Shown: in pieces, positions 41,083 through 50,900 of the stretch
Layout: every line of letters starts with the position of its first letter
Numbering within the stretch: position 1 is the first letter of the stretch
Assembly: GCF_029360805.1 (NCBI RefSeq)
Contig: NZ_JARKNC010000008.1
Coordinates: 372,001 to 436,000, forward strand
Source of the DNA: Daejeonella sp. JGW-45
GTDB taxonomy: Bacteria; Bacteroidota; Bacteroidia; Sphingobacteriales; Sphingobacteriaceae
Reading direction: 5' to 3'
DNA: 64,000 nucleotides
The notes under the pieces: generated by a model
Database searches by the model: none
Told to the model about the DNA's origin: nothing
Seen by the model: only the letters and a program-made list of their open reading frames with translations
Position numbers and translations under genes: made by a program

Positions 41083-43560
41083 CTATGCTGATTTTTGGTT
41101 AAGTTCACTAGCGAGCGCCGCTATGCCACGCTCTATACCGCCATGCTTGCGGGCATATTCATGCACCTTGGCTTTCTCCGACGATTCCGTAGTATAGGCG
41201 AGGTATTCCTCGGTACTTACTTCCGTCCTGTACACTTTTGAGACCTGACCTCCCAAGCTGATAAATACTTCCTTATACTTTCGCCTGGGATCATTGGCTT
41301 TATTCATAGATAAAATGAGGGCCTTTTCTTTATCGCTCAATCCAAGCAGTTCCTGCACCATGTCGAACTTGATCTGGTATTTCGATTGGTCGAGCAGGAT
41401 CTTACAATCGGAATTGTTAATGATCGCTTGCTTGATGATCGGCGAGCTGATAATGTCTTCGATGTCCTGTGTAACCACGATGGCTTCCCCGAAATGCTTC
41501 CGAACGGTCTTGAAAAGGTACTTGATGTATTCCGCCATACCGTCGCGTGCTATCGCTTTCCAGGCTTCTTCGATCAGGATGGTTTTTCGAACGTCTTTTG
41601 GCAGCTTTCTCATTTTGGAGATGAATGTCTCCATGATGATCAGCGTGACGACCGGGAAAAGGATGGGATGATCTTTTATGTTATCCAGTTCAAATACAAT
41701 GAAACGCTGGTTCAGCAGATCAAGATTCTTATCTGCATTCAGCAGATAGTCGAACTCGCCGCCTTGATAGTAAGGGCCCAGTACATAAAGCAGGTTATCG
41801 AGATCAAAGTCCTTTTCCTTCACTTTGTCTTTCCGGACAACTTCCAGAAATGGGCCGCCCAGGTATTCGTAAAAAGAATTAAAGCATGGAAATATTTCGC
41901 AGTCGGCGTTAAGCAGCTCATAGTAGCCCTGAATGGCGTTGGAGAGCGCTACATATTCGGAACGGCCAAATGACTCATCCTCCTTTTTCCAAAGGGCAAG
42001 GATCAACGTTTTAAGGCTTTCCTTTTTCTCGGTGTCGAGGATGTCGCCTTGGGCGATATGAAAAGGATTGAAGCAGATCGGGCTTTGTTCATCGTAAGTA
42101 AAGTAATAGCCCTTAGAGATATCGCAAAGACCTTTGTATGAATGCCCGACATCTACGATCACAATATGAGCCCCCTGCTCAAAGTAGCTCCGCTCCATGT
42201 GGTTAGTGAAAAACGATTTTCCGCTTCCAGATGGACCGAGTATAAACTTGTTTCGATTGGTCGTAATTCCTTGCCGGATTGGCTCGTCTGATATATCTAC
42301 GTGAACAGGATGGCCTGTGAGCCGGTCGCCGAGGCGTATTCCTATGGGAGATATACTGGAACGGTAGTTCGTTTCGACATTCAAGAAACAGCAAGCCTGT
42401 TCTAGAAACGTGTCGAACGTATCGTTCATCGGGAAATCGGCTGCGTTGCCAGGGAGACCTGCCCACCAGATTTGAGCAGCACCATCAGTTTCTTGCTTCG
42501 GACTTGCGTCAAGCTGCGCCATTGCAGATGAAACGCGGTTACGAACTTCTTTACGATTATCCGCATCATCCGTCCAGGCAAGTACGTTAAAGTGCGCTTT
42601 CACCGGTAACCGTGCCTGGCTGATCGCTTCATTCAGGAATTCCTGTGTTGCGTCACGTGCAATCGCATTTTCGCGAGAGTATGCGGAAAGTGATTGAAGC
42701 CGCAGGCGTTTTGCTTCAAGCCGCTTCATCGTCCGGCTAGCATCACCAATAAAGATATACTGGTTGAAAATGTGATTGCAATCCAGCAGCAACCCAAGTG
42801 GTGAAGAAAATCCGGTACTGAACTTAGTCCGGTCGGTTGAGTATTTATCATAGTTGACGCGGGATCCACATAACGCCGGAAGTTCTTCGGTGTTCCCAAG
42901 CGTAAACAACTGGCAATGCTCGCTTCCGATCCTGATTTCGTCCGCCAAATGGATGTCGCGAATCGCAGCTTTCTCGTTAGGGCCCAGCAGGAAGCAATAT
43001 TTTTCCAGAATGCCAGGCTGTTTTGTAGTTCCGGACAACTCATCGTCAGTTAACCGTTCCAGTTTGGCCAGGCCGCTGTCATTCAATACGCGTTCGAATT
43101 GTCCGCACTTGTCCAGAAAACTGTTTAAGAAACCTACATTAAGGGAATCAGGTGGCACTACGCTCTTTCGGAAAAGCCCGGTGAACGCTGAACTTGCCGG
43201 CTTTCGTGCCTCCTGCTTTCTCGTAAGAAAAATATAGCACCGATGGTTCAGGAAAGCCCGTTCGTTAAAAAATCTTTCGCTCGACCTCGACAGAAAGGTC
43301 GCTGCATTTTTTTCAAATGCAGCTGCGTGCTGGTCCGCCACAAACCAGTCCTGCTTATGCAGAATAGAATGAGGCGGCAATAAACGGATAGCTTTCAACA
43401 TCGTCTGGTGAAAGGCTTCGTACTCGGAATCTGACAGCGTAAAGATTTCGGGCAGTGTAACTTCGTACCCAATCGTAATGTCGCCCTGCACAGAAAGCAT
43501 ACAATCATGCTCTATGGCATGAATGGGCAACAACTTTTCAAGATTGATCTTTGCAGCCAT
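41083..43560 (-). CDS. traG: TraG, VirB4-family conjugation ATPase
   Basis: 825 residues. C-terminal ATPase: Walker A FILGPSGSGKSFF near 440-450, VIVDVGHSYKGL after it, Walker B TILIEEAWKAIA near 655, and VVTQDIEDII of the final sensor. The N-terminal half is the VirB4/TraG domain (IHAIEHDCMLSVQGDITIGYE at start). It energises assembly of the type IV secretion channel at the inner membrane. Starts 1 bp after the traF stop; full length. Confidence 0.93.
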   Translation of the reverse strand: MAAKINLEKLLPIHAIEHDCMLSVQGDITIGYEVTLPEIFTLSDSEYEAFHQTMLKAIRLLPPHSILHKQDWFVADQHAAAFEKNAATFLSRSSERFFNERAFLNHRCYIFLTRKQEARKPASSAFTGLFRKSVVPPDSLNVGFLNSFLDKCGQFERVLNDSGLAKLERLTDDELSGTTKQPGILEKYCFLLGPNEKAAIRDIHLADEIRIGSEHCQLFTLGNTEELPALCGSRVNYDKYSTDRTKFSTGFSSPLGLLLDCNHIFNQYIFIGDASRTMKRLEAKRLRLQSLSAYSRENAIARDATQEFLNEAISQARLPVKAHFNVLAWTDDADNRKEVRNRVSSAMAQLDASPKQETDGAAQIWWAGLPGNAADFPMNDTFDTFLEQACCFLNVETNYRSSISPIGIRLGDRLTGHPVHVDISDEPIRQGITTNRNKFILGPSGSGKSFFTNHMERSYFEQGAHIVIVDVGHSYKGLCDISKGYYFTYDEQSPICFNPFHIAQGDILDTEKKESLKTLILALWKKEDESFGRSEYVALSNAIQGYYELLNADCEIFPCFNSFYEYLGGPFLEVVRKDKVKEKDFDLDNLLYVLGPYYQGGEFDYLLNADKNLDLLNQRFIVFELDNIKDHPILFPVVTLIIMETFISKMRKLPKDVRKTILIEEAWKAIARDGMAEYIKYLFKTVRKHFGEAIVVTQDIEDIISSPIIKQAIINNSDCKILLDQSKYQIKFDMVQELLGLSDKEKALILSMNKANDPRRKYKEVFISLGGQVSKVYRTEVSTEEYLAYTTESSEKAKVHEYARKHGGIERGIAALASELNQKSA

Positions 43561-43561
43561 G

Positions 43562-43882
43562 TCATTTGCGTTTTAAATCAGTGAATATTCTGCGTGAGCT
43601 TACCCGCAAGTATTGTGGTATGGCTGATTTAGCGGCTTTTTTCATTAATCCGTGCTCACCATATTTATGGCTTAGCCGATAAACCTGAGTGAAGAGGATG
43701 AACCCTGATCCACCTATAAGGAACAGGCACAGGTACAGGGACACGCCAATTAGGTAAAGTACCGCGAAGGCAATCAGCAGGAAAACCAGACCAATTGCGA
43801 GGTATGCAATGTATTGCGCCTTCAATCCCTTGAATTCAAGGGGCTTATTGATACCCTTATTGATATAGTATACCGACGCCAT
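43562..43882 (-). CDS. traF: TraF (DUF4133), VirB3-like
   Basis: 106 residues: VYYINKGINKPLEFKGLKAQ at the start is the DUF4133 signature, followed by two membrane helices (YLAIGLVFLLIAFAVLYLIG, LYLCLFLIGGSGFILFTQV) and a basic tail. Small inner-membrane protein always next to TraG and TraE in these systems, as here (1-bp gaps). Confidence 0.92.
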   Translation of the reverse strand: MASVYYINKGINKPLEFKGLKAQYIAYLAIGLVFLLIAFAVLYLIGVSLYLCLFLIGGSGFILFTQVYRLSHKYGEHGLMKKAAKSAIPQYLRVSSRRIFTDLKRK

Positions 43883-43883
43883 G

Positions 43884-44225
43884 TTAAATTCCGAAAAAGG
43901 ATTGAAGAACAGTAGCTACGACCACTAAAAAGATACAGCTGCCGAACCAGGCGCTCGCAACCTTAGGAGTGTCGGGCTCGCCGCCATTCCATTTTTGATA
44001 CACCTTAATTGCTCCAATCAGTCCTACTACCGCACCGATAGCATACATCAGATTGGTGCCGGTTTCGAAATAACTTTTGACTTTGTTAGTAGCTTCATTT
44101 ATCCCGGCATTTCCATCCTGGGCCATTAAAGGCACGGTAATTAGTATAAAGGCGATTGACTGTATACCACGAATACTTAGTTCGAATACTCGCTGCTTCA
44201 TTTTATCAAATCTTTGGTTTTTCAT
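43884..44225 (-). CDS. traE: TraE (DUF4134), VirB2-like pilin-size protein
   Basis: 113 residues with a leader helix ending MAQDG, then GINEATNKVKSYFETGTNLM and two membrane helices (YAIGAVVGLIGAIKVYQKW, FGSCIFLVVVATVLQSFFG). DUF4134, the TraE protein, resembles VirB2 pilins in size and topology. Upstream of traF by 1 bp. Confidence 0.92.
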   Translation of the reverse strand: MKNQRFDKMKQRVFELSIRGIQSIAFILITVPLMAQDGNAGINEATNKVKSYFETGTNLMYAIGAVVGLIGAIKVYQKWNGGEPDTPKVASAWFGSCIFLVVVATVLQSFFGI

Positions 44226-44248
44226 AACTCTTTATCTTAAGGTGAATA

Positions 44249-44719
44249 CTAAGCAGCTTTTTGCCAGGCCGCTTCGATCTCGGCCTGATCAACGGTAAAG
44301 GAAAGGGCATGTGCGTTTTCCAAAACCTGCTCGATCAAAGAGAACCGATCAATTTCAGTTCCTGCGTACCTTGAAAAAATCAGGCTTAGGAGTGAAAGAA
44401 ATTCATCTTTTTGGTCGAGTCCCTTAAAGGCATTGATCAGCCCCCGCATTTCGTTTATCAGTTCGTCCTGTGCAGTTGGCTCTCCATCGGGGAACTGAAG
44501 ATCTTCTGCGTTAAGGGACGACTCGCCCGGTTCAGGTTTTATACTACCAATCACTTCACCACCGAACTTGGGGACTGTTGTTGCGGGGAAGGCGGGCTTT
44601 GGGTGGACAAACGCTAGCAATTCTCCCCGGTAGTATTTAACCAGCACAATGCCATAATAAGCAAGACCGATAATCACGACGGCCGCAAAATATTGCGGCC
44701 AGGAAATAAAGGATAACAT
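44249..44719 (-). CDS. Single-span conjugative-element protein ahead of traE
   Basis: From ATG 44719 (MLSFISWPQYFAAVVIIGLA) about 156 residues: one N-terminal membrane helix, a Pro-rich linker, then a cytosolic helical domain (ELINEMRGLINAFKGLDQKD, FLSLLSLIFSRYAGTEI, AEIEAAWQKAA). No named family recalled with confidence; it occupies the TraD-like slot before traE. Upstream in-frame ATG at 44797 is less likely because it would precede the membrane helix by 26 residues. Confidence 0.6.
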   Translation of the reverse strand: MLSFISWPQYFAAVVIIGLAYYGIVLVKYYRGELLAFVHPKPAFPATTVPKFGGEVIGSIKPEPGESSLNAEDLQFPDGEPTAQDELINEMRGLINAFKGLDQKDEFLSLLSLIFSRYAGTEIDRFSLIEQVLENAHALSFTVDQAEIEAAWQKAA

Positions 44720-44829
44720 AGCTTTGATTCTTAAACTGCCGCTCCATTGCTGCAGTTGCTGGGACAAAATTGAGCCGAACATTAATCTTTTATTCATGCC
44801 TCGTTACCGAGGGCTGAAAAGTTTTTCTT

Positions 44830-45705
44830 TTAATATTGGTTAAATCGTCTCGGACCACTACTTGTCGGTTTTGCTTCCTCGCGATCCTCCATACGACGGA
44901 TCAGCGCCGCGGTCATCTTATCCATGAATATGGTCCGATTGTTCTTCCGGTTGCACATATCAGTATACTTATGGTAGTAGTTACCGAGATCAACCTGAAA
45001 AGCCTTCTCAAACCAAATTACAAAGTTCTTCACGTCGGCATTGCCGTTGTTAAGCACACCGGTGGCAATTAATGAGTAAATGAGTTCTACGGCATCCGTT
45101 TTACTGGATGTCCACCGGAAGGGAATATCGACCGGACTTTCACTGCTCACAACACTGCCATTTAGCTTCGCCAACTCGTGACTTAGATAATCCTGGTACC
45201 GCTCATTGGCAATAACTTTTGAAAGCTTGTAGTCGTGGCTAGTATTATAGGTGCCGTCCCGTTCGCAATCATCCAGTTCACCGCAGATACGAAAGGGGCC
45301 GCGTGTGAAGTATAGTTCGTCCAGGTGGGTGGCATCTGAACGATAATACTGGTAGAATGCATTGTTATGGTCGAAAAAGCGTTTGAGCCCCGACAGTTCG
45401 GCAGCAATATACTCCCGCTGCGCGTCATCACTGCCGATAGGCCGCTGAAGCATAAAATTATATACGCTGATGAAATAGATGTACTTGCTGTAAAATTTCG
45501 GTTTGATGGTTTTGAAGAAGAAAGCCTCTTCTTCGATGTCGGTAAAGCCGGATTCAATGACGTGTTGCCTAAGATTTCTCAGAGTTTCCTGAACTACCGC
45601 TAGGATCTCCGCAAACTTCTTCGTGCTGTTTTCATGTTTTAAGCCTATGATCTCTATGTCCTGTTCCAGACCCGCATAAAGCTTATCGGTAAATTCGATT
45701 AACAT
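44830..45705 (-). CDS. rteC: RteC-like excision/transfer regulator
   Basis: 291 residues. The C-terminal block WTSSKTDAVELIYSLIATGV, then NNGNADVKNFVIWFEKAFQV, LGNYYHKYTDMCNRK and RTIFMDKMTAALIRRMED is the RteC signature; the N-terminus is helical. In CTnDOT, RteC activates the excision genes and so switches the element into transfer. It heads the tra operon; no rteA/rteB pair is visible next to it. Confidence 0.9.
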   Translation of the reverse strand: MLIEFTDKLYAGLEQDIEIIGLKHENSTKKFAEILAVVQETLRNLRQHVIESGFTDIEEEAFFFKTIKPKFYSKYIYFISVYNFMLQRPIGSDDAQREYIAAELSGLKRFFDHNNAFYQYYRSDATHLDELYFTRGPFRICGELDDCERDGTYNTSHDYKLSKVIANERYQDYLSHELAKLNGSVVSSESPVDIPFRWTSSKTDAVELIYSLIATGVLNNGNADVKNFVIWFEKAFQVDLGNYYHKYTDMCNRKNNRTIFMDKMTAALIRRMEDREEAKPTSSGPRRFNQY

Positions 45706-45928
45706 ATACAGAAGTTAAGAAATCCTGCCTTGCCTGTTAACTGGCCACAACTACATCACTTCAGGCAGGAACAAGTAGATAATCTCCCATAGGCGGTAAC
45801 TTATTACAGAGGCAAAGTTCGGGAGAATATAGGCGCATGTAAATACGCAAAATCAACTAAATCGCTCGAAATGAGGTACGTAAAAAGACGTATTTTGCCT
45901 TAAAACAGATGAAAAAGGGGTACGAATC

Positions 45929-46855
45929 TTATGAATTTAGTTGATCGAGCTTATGTAAGAGCTCAACCTTATTGGACGACTTGGTCTTCTCGAAGGCATT
46001 CTGAACGTGCGTGGAAACCGTCCTTTCGGATATAAATAATTTGTTGGCAATTTCTTTGTACTTCAATCCTTGACGGATAAATTGGATAATTTCTACCTCG
46101 CGGTTTGTTAGCTGGTATAGCTGGACGTTTTTATCGAACACATAAGGTTGCGTCACTGACGAACTCAGTTCGAGGAACTGTTCATACTCTTCCCTCGCCT
46201 TCTTTATGGACCGGGTAATGAATATTACCGTAATGATCACAAATCCACCATTAGTCATAATGACCTCCGCGAGCTGTCCTACGCGAAAATAAGCGAATAT
46301 GGTTAGTGTTGCCCAGGGAAGTAGTGCACAATAAACGGCGGTCATTTCAAGAAAGTTTATTTTGCCGCGATCTTCAGTATACTTCAACTTTATCGCCCTT
46401 AATATGGCCCATAATAGTATAAACGAATAGAAAAATGGAATTATAATGCCATACTTGATGGCCCAGTCCAAATTACCATTGATAGAATAGGCAATGACGA
46501 AGAATATAATATAGGGGGCGATTAAGAAGAGTGGCACGCCGTATAAGGCGTGGAAGCGCAGTCTTTTAAGGTTAAATCCTTTGTAAAAGTAATATGGAAA
46601 GTACGCAGCGGCAAAAAATCCACTTCCATAGGCAATGATGTTCTGAGTAATAATCGGAATATTAAGTTTTGGATCAGGGAAAAGTCCACCGGTTATATTA
46701 TAAATGATAAGAAGAAAAAGTAGAATCAAGTACCATTTTCTGCTCTCATCCTGAGGTCTGGACAGATAATAAATCAGCTGGTAAAAGAACATTATGATTT
46801 CGAGCAAAGCGAAAACAAATGTCACAATGTGCATTTCTGTACCGAATACCAGCAT
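45929..46855 (-). CDS. Membrane-anchored LuxR-type regulator
   Basis: 308 residues. About seven hydrophobic segments fill the first 215 residues (IVTFVFALLEIIMFFYQLIY, WYLILLFLLIIYNITGGLF, YGVPLFLIAPYIIFFVIAYS). The C-terminal GerE domain is clear: QLYQLTNREVEIIQFIRQGL, YKEIANKLFISERTVSTHV. Such seven-helix LuxR proteins are common in Bacteroidota, sensing an unknown membrane signal. It may control the neighbouring metal cargo or the acetyltransferase (22-bp gap, same strand). Confidence 0.85.
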   Translation of the reverse strand: MLVFGTEMHIVTFVFALLEIIMFFYQLIYYLSRPQDESRKWYLILLFLLIIYNITGGLFPDPKLNIPIITQNIIAYGSGFFAAAYFPYYFYKGFNLKRLRFHALYGVPLFLIAPYIIFFVIAYSINGNLDWAIKYGIIIPFFYSFILLWAILRAIKLKYTEDRGKINFLEMTAVYCALLPWATLTIFAYFRVGQLAEVIMTNGGFVIITVIFITRSIKKAREEYEQFLELSSSVTQPYVFDKNVQLYQLTNREVEIIQFIRQGLKYKEIANKLFISERTVSTHVQNAFEKTKSSNKVELLHKLDQLNS

Positions 46856-46877
46856 GTTTATACAAGATAGGTTTAAT

Positions 46878-47480
46878 TTATTTTGTGGCTACTTCTCGTT
46901 TAAGAAAGAACAACTTATACCCTAGATCAAGTTCATTGTATATATCAAACCCAAATTTCTTATACCAGGGTAAATTTTTGAGAGTTGAGGTTTCAAGGAA
47001 AATTTGTCTTTTTTTACGACTGCTATCTTCGATTATTTCATTAAGTAGCTTGGTGCCAGCTCCTGTATTTTGATATTTCGGATCTACACCAATGAACCAC
47101 AGGTAATACATTAACTCTTTTGGCTGAAGGTTTTTTATTTTTTCTTCCCTTGATAAGGCTTTCTGGATGTTACTTATTCCAACAGATGAGAGTATCAATT
47201 TCACATCCAATAAAATCGATTTAAAGCTTGTCCTTTTTTGATCCGGGAATAACACCAGTGCACAGGCCTTTTTATCGTCTGACAAAAAAACTTCACCAAA
47301 AGCATAGCACACTTCAAACGAATAATCCATTAAAGCCTTGATTCTTTTAGATCTATTTTGATCCTGTTGTACGATATAATTGACGCTCTGGTTATCATCA
47401 AAAGATTGGGCGAGAATATCCACCACTAGAGCTTTATCACTATAGGTTGCTTTCATCATAGCATAGGTTAGATTCTTCAT
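46878..47480 (-). CDS. GNAT-family N-acetyltransferase
   Basis: 200 residues with GNAT motif A FIGVDPKYQNTGAGTKLLNE (Q-x-x-G-x-G acetyl-CoA loop) and motif B FLETSTLKNLPWYKKFGFDI. The front part is helical. Substrate unknown. Lies upstream of and in line with the LuxR-type gene, and is divergent from the metal efflux operon. Confidence 0.85.
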   Translation of the reverse strand: MKNLTYAMMKATYSDKALVVDILAQSFDDNQSVNYIVQQDQNRSKRIKALMDYSFEVCYAFGEVFLSDDKKACALVLFPDQKRTSFKSILLDVKLILSSVGISNIQKALSREEKIKNLQPKELMYYLWFIGVDPKYQNTGAGTKLLNEIIEDSSRKKRQIFLETSTLKNLPWYKKFGFDIYNELDLGYKLFFLKREVATK

Positions 47481-47571
47481 AAAACGTTATTTTACAGCAA
47501 TTTGTTTCATTAATAGGAGTCAAATATCAGATGCGCTCGTGGATAATAAAAACTTTGTACCTTTGTGCCGC

Positions 47572-47883
47572 ATGAAGTATATCACCTTTATATTAGCCCT
47601 TATAGTCGTTGCTGCGAGCATTGCTCCATGCCTGGACGTAGAAGCAGCTTCATTGAGTGATATTAAAACAGAACTTATAAGTTCTGATACAAATCAGCAC
47701 CAGGCTGTCGGCGACATATGCAGTCCTTTCTGTACGTGTTCTTGCTGTGTGACCTCTGCTGATGTATTTAGTTGTGTATATAAATTACATACTATTGCAA
47801 AAATTCCCATGGATATGCCTGTGTTTAATCAAAACATGATGAAAAATTCAGGTATTTCCTTCTGGCAACCTCCCAAAGTTTAA
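47572..47883 (+). CDS. Small exported Cys-rich protein (DUF6660-like)
   Basis: From ATG 47572 (MKYITFILALIVVAASIAPC), 103 residues with a signal peptide and the cluster CSPFCTCSCCVT, a likely periplasmic metal site. A TACCTTTG box at 47558-47565 lies 6 bp before this ATG and supports it over an upstream ATG at 47539. Small proteins like this (DUF6660 as I recall) precede CusA pumps in Bacteroidota; the role may be a metal chaperone or sensor (inference). Confidence 0.65.
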   Translation: MKYITFILALIVVAASIAPCLDVEAASLSDIKTELISSDTNQHQAVGDICSPFCTCSCCVTSADVFSCVYKLHTIAKIPMDMPVFNQNMMKNSGISFWQPPKV

Positions 47884-47948
47884 GTAAAACACTATTCAGG
47901 TTATCTCCTGAAGCATAAGCATCCTCGTTTTACTTAAAATCATTTTTC

Positions 47949-50900
47949 ATGTTAGACAGAATTATACGGTTTAGTATCCGTAATAAACTTGTCATTGGCG
48001 TGTTTACCCTTGCCCTAATTGTTTGGGGAATTTGGAGTGCTACACAATTGCCGGTCGACGCCTTACCTGATATTACCAATAATCAGGTACAAATCCTTAC
48101 AAAGGCACCCACTTTAGCTGCTCAGGAAGTGGAACAATTTATTACCTACCCAGTTGAAAAGTCAATGGGTAATCTACCAAATCTCACTGAGATGCGTTCA
48201 TTCTCACGCTTCGGGATAAGCGTAATTACGCTGGTGTTTGACGAGCCCACAAATATCTATTTCGCACGTCAGCTCATAGCCGAGAAACTAAATGAAGTTC
48301 AGGAGAGCATACCCGCTAATTTAGGAAAACCGGAAATGGCACCAGTAACTACTGGCTTAGGTGAAATCTACCAATATATGATTCATCCTAAAAAAGGCAG
48401 TGAAGATAAGTATACAGCTATGGATCTTCGGACCCTTCAGGATTGGATCGTCTCGCGTCAATTATATGGTATTCCTGGAGTCGCTGAAATAACAGGCTTT
48501 GGGGGTATAACCAAACAATATGAGGTTGCCATTGATCCTGCCCGATTAAAGGCGTTCAATATTTCCGTTCCTGACATTTTCAACGCTCTTGAAAAAAATA
48601 ATCAAAACACAGGAGGAGCCTATATCGATAAAAAACCGAATGCCTATTTTATTAGAGGTGTCGGACTGATGACTTCTATGGCAGACATCGAAAATACGGT
48701 AGTTAAACGATCTGTAAACGGCATCCCGGTGCTGATTAAAAATGTGGCTTCTGTACAGTTGGGATCGCCACCGCGATACGGCGCTCTTACTTATAATGGA
48801 GAAAAGGAAGTCGTAGGTGGTATCGTATTGATGACAAAGGGAGCTAACAGCGCCGAAGTTGCCGGAAGAGTAAAGGATCGGATGATCACGATTCAGAAAT
48901 CACTTCCTGCTGATATAATTGTGGAGCCGTTCCTTGACAGGACGAACTTAATAGACAGGGCAATCTCAACTGTAGAAAGAAATCTAATTGAGGGAGCGTT
49001 GATTGTGATTTTTGTTCTGGTACTTTTCCTTGGTAACTGGAGAGCAGGGTTTGTTGTTGCCTCTGCCATACCTCTTTCCCTACTTTTTGCGCTTGCCATG
49101 ATGAATCTTTTTGGCATTTCAGCCAACCTGATGTCATTAGGGGCTATCGACTTTGGATTAATCGTCGATGGAGCAGTTATTATAGTGGAAGCAACGATGC
49201 TCCATCTGGCCCTTAAGAAAAGTAGCGGCAGGTTTACTCAGCAGGAAATGGACGAAGAGGTTTATCAATCCGCATCAAAAATCCGAAATAGTGCAGCTTT
49301 TGGAGAGATAATTATCCTCATTGTCTATATACCTATCCTCACGCTTACAGGAGTCGAAGGAAAAATGTTCAGGCCTATGGCTCAGACTGTAGGATTTGCG
49401 ATTCTTGGGGCATTGATCTTGTCCCTGACTTATATTCCAATGATGTCGGCATTATTTCTATCAAAAAACGCGACCCATAAAAGGAATATATCTGAGCGGA
49501 TGATGGATTTTTTCCATTCTAAATACGAGCCTGTTTTGAAAGCGGCTATTCGACTCAAGTATGTAGTTATTGGGGCGGCTTTAGCCTTGATGTTAATTAC
49601 TATTGTGATATTCAGCCGAATGGGCGGCGAGTTTATTCCGCAGTTGGAAGAGGGTGATTATGCGATAGAATTTGTTCTTCCTCAGGGAACTTCGCTTTCT
49701 CAAACCACCGAAACGGTTTTGAAAGCTGAAAAAATGCTCCTTAAATATCCGGAAGTTAAAATGGTCGTGGGTAAAACAGGGAGCGCTGATGTGGCGACCG
49801 ATCCAATGCCTCCCGAAGCGACCGATCTGATGGTGATTTTGAACGATAAAAAGGAATGGACCACCACAGATGATTTCTATGAGCTGGCTGAAATGATGGG
49901 TGAAACGCTTGCAGATATTCCTGGTGTCATTGCAGAACCAAGTCAGCCAATACAGATGCGTTTTAATGAACTGATGACAGGTATTCGCCAGGATGTCGCA
50001 GTGAAAATTTTCGGAGAGAATTTAGATACGTTAAATTCCCTGGCTACCGAGGTAGCCAATGCAATAAGACCAATTGAAGGGATTACGCAACCCCAGGTTG
50101 AACGGGCAAGTGGTTTGCCTCAAATTACTATCCGCTATGACCGTGCCCGAATGGCTGGTTATGGTATGAATATCGAAGATGTCAATCAAATCATCAGTAC
50201 TGCCTTTGCGGGTGGTGTGGCCGGAGCAATTTACGAGAATGAAAGGCGATTTGACCTGGTAGTAAGGCTGGACAGCACATACCGTAACTCTATTGAAAAC
50301 GTTAGCGACCTATTTATTCCTACTCCCGATGGAAATCAGGTTCCGTTATCGCAAGTAGCAACAGTTGCTTATGAAACCGGGCCTGCACAAATTAGCCGTG
50401 AAGATGGTCGAAGAACTATGGCTGTAAGCTTTAATGTGAATGACCGCGACGTCGAAAGTGTAGTGGAGGATGTCCAGTCCACATTGGATGCCAAAGTGAA
50501 ACTACCTCCCGGATATTACTTCACTTATGGAGGTACATTCGAAAATCTGCAGAAAGCTTCCAAACGCTTAATGATTGCTGTACCCGGCGCTCTTCTGTTA
50601 ATTTTCATCCTGCTCTATTTTACATTCAAATCTTTTAAGCAGGCTGCCCTAGTATTTACAGCTATCCCAATGTCCGCTATTGGAGGAGTTTTTGCGTTAC
50701 TAATTCGGGGAATGCCTTTTAGTATTTCTGCCGGAGTTGGATTTATTGCGCTCTTTGGAGTAGCAGTACTTAATGGTATTGTGTTGATAGGTACTTTTAA
50801 TCAACTTGCTAAAGAAGGGATAACTAATATTAGAGACCGGATATTTCTTGGAACTAAAGAACGGTTAAGACCTGTATTAATGACAGCTACTGTAGCCTCC

